The notes under the pieces are model-generated. The model worked only from the letters and a program-made list of their open reading frames with translations, had not been told where the DNA came from and searched no databases. The position numbers and the translations under genes are program-made. From CAWDYA01 sp963806495 (GTDB lineage: Bacteria > Acidobacteriota > Polarisedimenticolia > JACPZX01 > DASXTC01), in contig CAWDYA010000006.1 in assembly GCA_963806495.1 (NCBI GenBank), positions 248,001 through 312,000 on the forward strand: 64,000 nucleotides of DNA, read 5' to 3'. Positions 60,673 through 64,000 of this stretch are shown piece after piece. Each line of letters begins with the position of its first letter. The stretch's first letter is position 1.

Positions 60673-62151
60673 ATGACGAAACGACCCGATTTGACGACCG
60701 AGTCCGGAGCGCCGGTCGCCGACAACCAGCATTCACAGACCGCGGGACCGGGCGGGCCCACGCTGCTGCAGGACCATCACCTGATCGAGAAGCTGGCGCG
60801 CTTCAACCGCGAGCGGATCCCGGAGCGCGTCGTGCATGCCGTGGGCACGGGCGCCTACGGCCACCTCACCGTCACCAGCGACAAGGTCACGCAATGGACC
60901 CGGATGAAGATATTCTCGGGCGTCGGCAAGCGCACGCCGCTGTTCATCCGGTTCTCCACGGTGGCCGGGTCGAAGGGCGCGCCCGACACCGCGAGGGACC
61001 CACGCGGGTTCGCCGTGAAATTCTATACGGAGGACGGCAACTGGGATCTCGTCGGTAACAACACGCCGATCTTCTTCATCCGCGACGGGATCAAGTTCCC
61101 CGACTTCATCCACTCGCAGAAGTACGACCCGCACACCAACCGCCAGGAGCCGGACAACGTGTGGGATTTCTTCTCACACTCGCCCGAGGCGACCCATCAG
61201 TTCATCTGGCTGTTCGGCGACCGCGGCATCCCCGCTTCGTATCGCCACATGAACGGCTACGGCTCGCACACCTTCCAGTGGGTGAACAGCGACGGCGAGC
61301 GGTCCTGGGTGAAGTTCCACTTCAAGACCGACCAGGGTATCCGCTGTCTGACCAGCGAGGAGGCGGAGCGTATCGGCGGCAAGGACCCGGCGCACATCCA
61401 CAAAGACCTGTACGACGCCATCGGTCGCGGCGAGTTCCCCTCCTGGACGCTGAACGTGCAGGTCATGCCGGCGGAGCAGTCGGCCCGCTACCGATTCAAC
61501 CCGTTCGACCTGACGAAGGTCTGGCCCCACGAGGACTATCCGCTGATCCCCATAGCGAAGATGGTGCTGGATCGGCTGCCGGAGAACTATTTCGCCGAGG
61601 TGGAGCAGGCGGCATTCGATCCGGCGCACTTCGTGCCCGGCATCGGCCCCTCGCCCGACCCGATGCTGCAGGCGAGGCTGTTCGGCTATGGCGACGCCCA
61701 CCGCTACCGCCTGGGCATCAATCACACGCGGTTGCCGGTCAACGCGCCGAAAGGCGTCGAGGGCGGCGCGCGCAACTACGGGCGCGACGGGGCGATGCGG
61801 TTCGACGACAACGGCGGACGAACCACGAACTACGAGCCGAACAGCGAGGACACACCGGCTCAGACCGGGGCGCCGTACGAGTTCGGATATACGGTCGCGG
61901 GAGCGGTAGGTCCGGCCGGTCTCGTGCGGCACGCGCAGGACGACGACTACGTCCAGGCCGGCGCGCTGTACCGGGTCATGAAGCAGGACGAGCAGGAGCG
62001 GCTCATCGCCAACATCACCGGCAGCCTCTCGCAGGTGCGGCGGCAGGACGTCATCGACCGGAGCCTCGGGCACTTCAGCAGGGCGGACGAGCAGCTCGGC
62101 CGGAAGCTCGCCGAGGCGATGAAGCGTCAGCGGGGTGCGGATCGAGGGTGA
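60673..62151 (+). CDS. katA: Mono-functional heme catalase
   Basis: 492 residues, small-subunit type. Catalytic His in ERIPERVVHAVGTGAYGH, Asn in GNNTPIFFIRDGIKFPDF, and the proximal Tyr region RLFGYGDAHRYRLGINH, the usual heme-binding Tyr. The RFSTVAGSKGAPDTARDPRG segment is typical. It turns hydrogen peroxide into water and oxygen. The divergent oxyR and the operator suggest peroxide induction. ATG 60673 has a modest AGAGGAGGA-like leader. Confidence 0.95.
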   Translation: MTKRPDLTTESGAPVADNQHSQTAGPGGPTLLQDHHLIEKLARFNRERIPERVVHAVGTGAYGHLTVTSDKVTQWTRMKIFSGVGKRTPLFIRFSTVAGSKGAPDTARDPRGFAVKFYTEDGNWDLVGNNTPIFFIRDGIKFPDFIHSQKYDPHTNRQEPDNVWDFFSHSPEATHQFIWLFGDRGIPASYRHMNGYGSHTFQWVNSDGERSWVKFHFKTDQGIRCLTSEEAERIGGKDPAHIHKDLYDAIGRGEFPSWTLNVQVMPAEQSARYRFNPFDLTKVWPHEDYPLIPIAKMVLDRLPENYFAEVEQAAFDPAHFVPGIGPSPDPMLQARLFGYGDAHRYRLGINHTRLPVNAPKGVEGGARNYGRDGAMRFDDNGGRTTNYEPNSEDTPAQTGAPYEFGYTVAGAVGPAGLVRHAQDDDYVQAGALYRVMKQDEQERLIANITGSLSQVRRQDVIDRSLGHFSRADEQLGRKLAEAMKRQRGADRG

Positions 62152-62176
62152 GGGTGCGGCGGCCGTGACGTGGTGC

Positions 62177-62875
62177 TCATGTGACGCGTTCGGCCGCCAG
62201 CCTCTCCAGCATGTCGGCGAGATCCCCGGGCCGTGAGTTGTGCGGGCAATGGCCCGCCTCCATCTCGATCGCCTCCACGCCCAGCACCCGGCGGCTCGTC
62301 TTTCGGATCCAGTCCGGCGACAGGGTCCGGTCGAGGGTCCCGAGGATCGATGCGGCCGGCACCCCGGGCCACCTGTCGAACGTGGCCGGCTGCGTGACGA
62401 GGTGGCGCGTGTCGAACGACTCGAGGGTGGAGAGCGCGCGGGCGATCATCCGCTGGTCGCAATCGTGGAACAGGAACTCCCTCGCGAGACTCTCCGCCTG
62501 CGACTCGTCGAACCATCGCGTGCCCGCCTCGATCCACTCGGGCGAGAACATCGCCGGGTCCTCGGCGAACTGATCGCGGACGCTCCTGCCCGGCTCGGGG
62601 ATGACGGCGGCCAGAAAGACGAGAAGGCCGCAGCCGCGGATCCGGGCCGCCGTCGGCAGGAAGACGCCGCTGAAGGAGTGGCCCACGAGGACGGCCGCGG
62701 CATCGGGGATCGACTCCGCGATGAGTGCGGCGTGGTCCTCGAGCTTCCAGCCCGGCTCGTTCTTCGGCAGCTCGGGCGCGGCGACGACGTGGCCGCGCGC
62801 GGCCAGTGCGCCGCCGAGCTGCGCCCAGCAGCCCGCGTTCTGCCCGGATCCGTGAACGAGAACGAACGATGCCAT
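62177..62875 (-). CDS. Alpha/beta hydrolase
   Basis: 232 residues. Oxyanion HGSG at about 8-11 (VLVHGSGQNAGCW), nucleophile VLVGHSFSGVFLP (Ser in GHSFSG), and catalytic His in EAGHCPHNSRPGDLA. The plan resembles the small esterase/methylesterase-like group related to plant MES proteins. Substrate unknown. Starts ATG 62875. Confidence 0.82.
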   Translation of the reverse strand: MASFVLVHGSGQNAGCWAQLGGALAARGHVVAAPELPKNEPGWKLEDHAALIAESIPDAAAVLVGHSFSGVFLPTAARIRGCGLLVFLAAVIPEPGRSVRDQFAEDPAMFSPEWIEAGTRWFDESQAESLAREFLFHDCDQRMIARALSTLESFDTRHLVTQPATFDRWPGVPAASILGTLDRTLSPDWIRKTSRRVLGVEAIEMEAGHCPHNSRPGDLADMLERLAAERVT

Positions 62876-62882
62876 GGGCGCC

Positions 62883-63503
62883 TCACCTCCCTTCCCGGTG
62901 CGCCCGGTCGATACCGGCGCCGCAGGCTCGGCAGATCGGAGCGTCCGGTTCCATCGAGGCACCGCAGGAGCCGCAGCGCCACCCGTCCGGCTGCACCAGC
63001 GCCAGCTCGCACTCCGGGCATACGTGAGCGCCCGTGTCGACGGTGGCGCCGCAGCCGGGGCAGCGTCCCGGGTCGAACTGCTCGACATCCGGGGCCCGCC
63101 CGGACTCCGGGACCTCCGCGGCGAACACCTCCCGGTCGATCCGGGCGGCGCGCGGCTGATCCTCCGAACGGACGAACACGGTCAGATCGGGCGGGCGTGG
63201 GGAGGGCTTCGTCCGGGCCGGGATGCCTGACGCCCTCAGCCGCTCGAGCAGCGCCCGCACCCAGGCGGGGGGCGCCGTGCGCAGGGCGACCAGCTCGGCC
63301 GGATCGTCCTCGAGCTCTGACGCCGTGGTCGCCTCCTCCGGGTGGGGCTCGATCTCGTGCACGGTCCTGCCGGATGGCACGGGCGTGCCGCGGGATGCCG
63401 AGAGCGGGACGTGACACACGGGGCACGAACGGGTCCCGGGCGCGAAGCCGAGATGGCATCGCGGGCACCGGACAGTGTCGAGCCGGACGGCCATGTCATC
63501 CAT
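62883..63503 (-). CDS. Multi-zinc-ribbon protein
   Basis: 206 residues. An N-terminal zinc ribbon (CPRCHLGFAPGTRSCPVC), a middle DUF2007-like alpha/beta domain (VRALLERLRASGIPARTKP, DLTVFVRSEDQPRAARI), then two C-terminal zinc ribbons (CPGCGATVDTGAHVCPEC; CGSCGASMEPDAPICRAC). Function unknown; may bind nucleic acid or protein. ATG 63503 is used; a second ATG nine bases later (MAVRLDT) is possible. Confidence 0.7.
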   Translation of the reverse strand: MDDMAVRLDTVRCPRCHLGFAPGTRSCPVCHVPLSASRGTPVPSGRTVHEIEPHPEEATTASELEDDPAELVALRTAPPAWVRALLERLRASGIPARTKPSPRPPDLTVFVRSEDQPRAARIDREVFAAEVPESGRAPDVEQFDPGRCPGCGATVDTGAHVCPECELALVQPDGWRCGSCGASMEPDAPICRACGAGIDRAHREGR

Positions 63504-63512
63504 CGGGTCCCC

Positions 63513-63899
63513 TCATGCGACGCTGGCCCCATGCTCGAGCAGCAGCGTCCGCAGGATCGATCGATGGCAGCGCGCCTCGTCCGCGCAGTAGCAGCCGACC
63601 GACAGATCGGTCCGGTGCGACAGCTCCGCCAGCAGGGTCAGCAGCCGTGCGGCCTCGGGCCGCTTCATCTCGGCCCGGTACCGTCTTGCGAACGCCTGCC
63701 AGGCCTTGTCATCGGTGGCCTGCAGCGCCTGCTTGACGAGGCCCTCCGACGGGGCCAGTTCCGGCAGCCACACGTCGTAGAAATCCCGTCTGGCAAAATC
63801 CTCCTTCGGCACGCCGCGCGGGGGGCGGCGCACGGTGCCGAGACGCAGCCCCTCGCCGCTGAGCCTCGGGCTGCCCAGCCGGATCACCCGAATCGACAT
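63513..63899 (-). CDS. DUF488 protein
   Basis: 128 residues. DUF488 plan: IRVIRLGSPRLSGEGLRLG, then GVPKEDFARRDFYDVWLPEL and LSVGCYCADEARCHRSILRT with the conserved cysteines near the end. Biochemical role unknown. ATG 63899 follows the usual start; an in-frame ATG at 63932 is less likely. Confidence 0.85.
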   Translation of the reverse strand: MSIRVIRLGSPRLSGEGLRLGTVRRPPRGVPKEDFARRDFYDVWLPELAPSEGLVKQALQATDDKAWQAFARRYRAEMKRPEAARLLTLLAELSHRTDLSVGCYCADEARCHRSILRTLLLEHGASVA

Positions 63900-64000
63900 A
63901 CGAGCCTCGGTGTGAGTGCCGCGGCCGGCCAATCGCCGCGGGTCTGCTCGTGCGTCAGGGCGAGCACTGCGTGCGTCCCTTGATTCTCGCGTCCCCCAGC
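63884..64000 (-). CDS. Possible C-terminal end of a further gene (partial)
   Basis: The minus strand at the window edge is open in one frame (THAVLALTHEQTRGDWPAAA) to a TGA at 63884-63886, overlapping the DUF488 start by 16 bases. This is the kind of overlap seen elsewhere here, but the fragment is short and unrecognised. Confidence 0.3.
   Translation of the reverse strand, partial: AGGRENQGTHAVLALTHEQTRGDWPAAALTPRLVCRFG

Noticed and set aside
1..64000. tRNA, rRNA, CRISPR arrays, insertion sequences
   Set aside because: I looked for cloverleaf-like runs, conserved rRNA segments, regular repeats and transposase motifs and saw none, though short tRNAs could be missed by eye.

Overview
The window is very GC-rich and gene-dense, with short intergenic gaps and many 1-4 bp stop/start overlaps (ATGA, GTGA, TGATG, TTGA). 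GTG and TTG starts are common. The gene set is bacterial. The hpnCDE route to squalene, a large AsmA-like protein, an FG-GAP propeller protein, many small lipoproteins and many VOC, SnoaL and GNAT genes suit a free-living soil or sediment bacterium. An Acidobacteriota-like lineage is my best guess, from gene style only; I could run no marker search. Single-base frameshifts in otherwise well-preserved core genes suggest a draft or metagenome assembly.

Layout. 0-4.4 kb: an S8 serine peptidase (frameshifted), a VIT/CCC1-like transporter and a GNAT protein. 4.4-7.5 kb: hpnC-hpnD-hpnE for squalene synthesis. 7.4-13.9 kb (minus): lpdA, E1-beta, E2, lipB, lipA and an alpha/beta hydrolase, i.e. a 2-oxoacid dehydrogenase complex with its lipoylation enzymes but without E1-alpha. 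13.9-16.1 kb: a tandem universal stress protein, a Na/Pi-cotransporter-like membrane protein and an isolated 45-residue peptide gene resembling a RiPP precursor. 16.3-23.7 kb (minus): an AddAB-like helicase-nuclease pair and a third RecB/Cas4-like nuclease in one overlapping operon. 23.8-28.5 kb: hypotheticals, a methyltransferase, an MFS transporter and an SDR. 28.5-33.5 kb: FG-GAP and AsmA-family proteins. 33.6-36.3 kb: typA and an EamA transporter. 36.3-44.5 kb: small enzymes and lipoproteins, including a Tat-exported aldo/keto reductase, a cytochrome c, an alkyltransferase-like protein, map and an AlkA-type glycosylase. 44.5-46.9 kb: asnA and xthA, divergent. 46.9-59.1 kb: accessory genes, including a GNAT-AKR fusion, a receiver-like/DUF3052 fusion, a class D beta-lactamase and an FAD oxidoreductase. 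59.3-63.9 kb: an oxyR-katA divergent pair with an OxyR-like operator, then small proteins.

The most unusual items are: the lone RiPP-like precursor at 15.9-16.0 kb with its AT-rich, repeat-bearing upstream region; the three-nuclease operon; the S8 peptidase with Glu in the usual catalytic His region; two domain fusions; and four accessory genes (41.1, 43.6, 51.5 and 57.4 kb) that each look internally deleted. Four probable indels (hpnD, addB twice, a lipoprotein at 42.75 kb) occur where GATTC replaces a frame-restoring GATC, which may be a systematic sequencing artefact. I saw no rRNA, tRNA, CRISPR array, insertion sequence, integrase or origin. Every gap over about 300 bases is covered by the entries around 15.8-16.3 kb.
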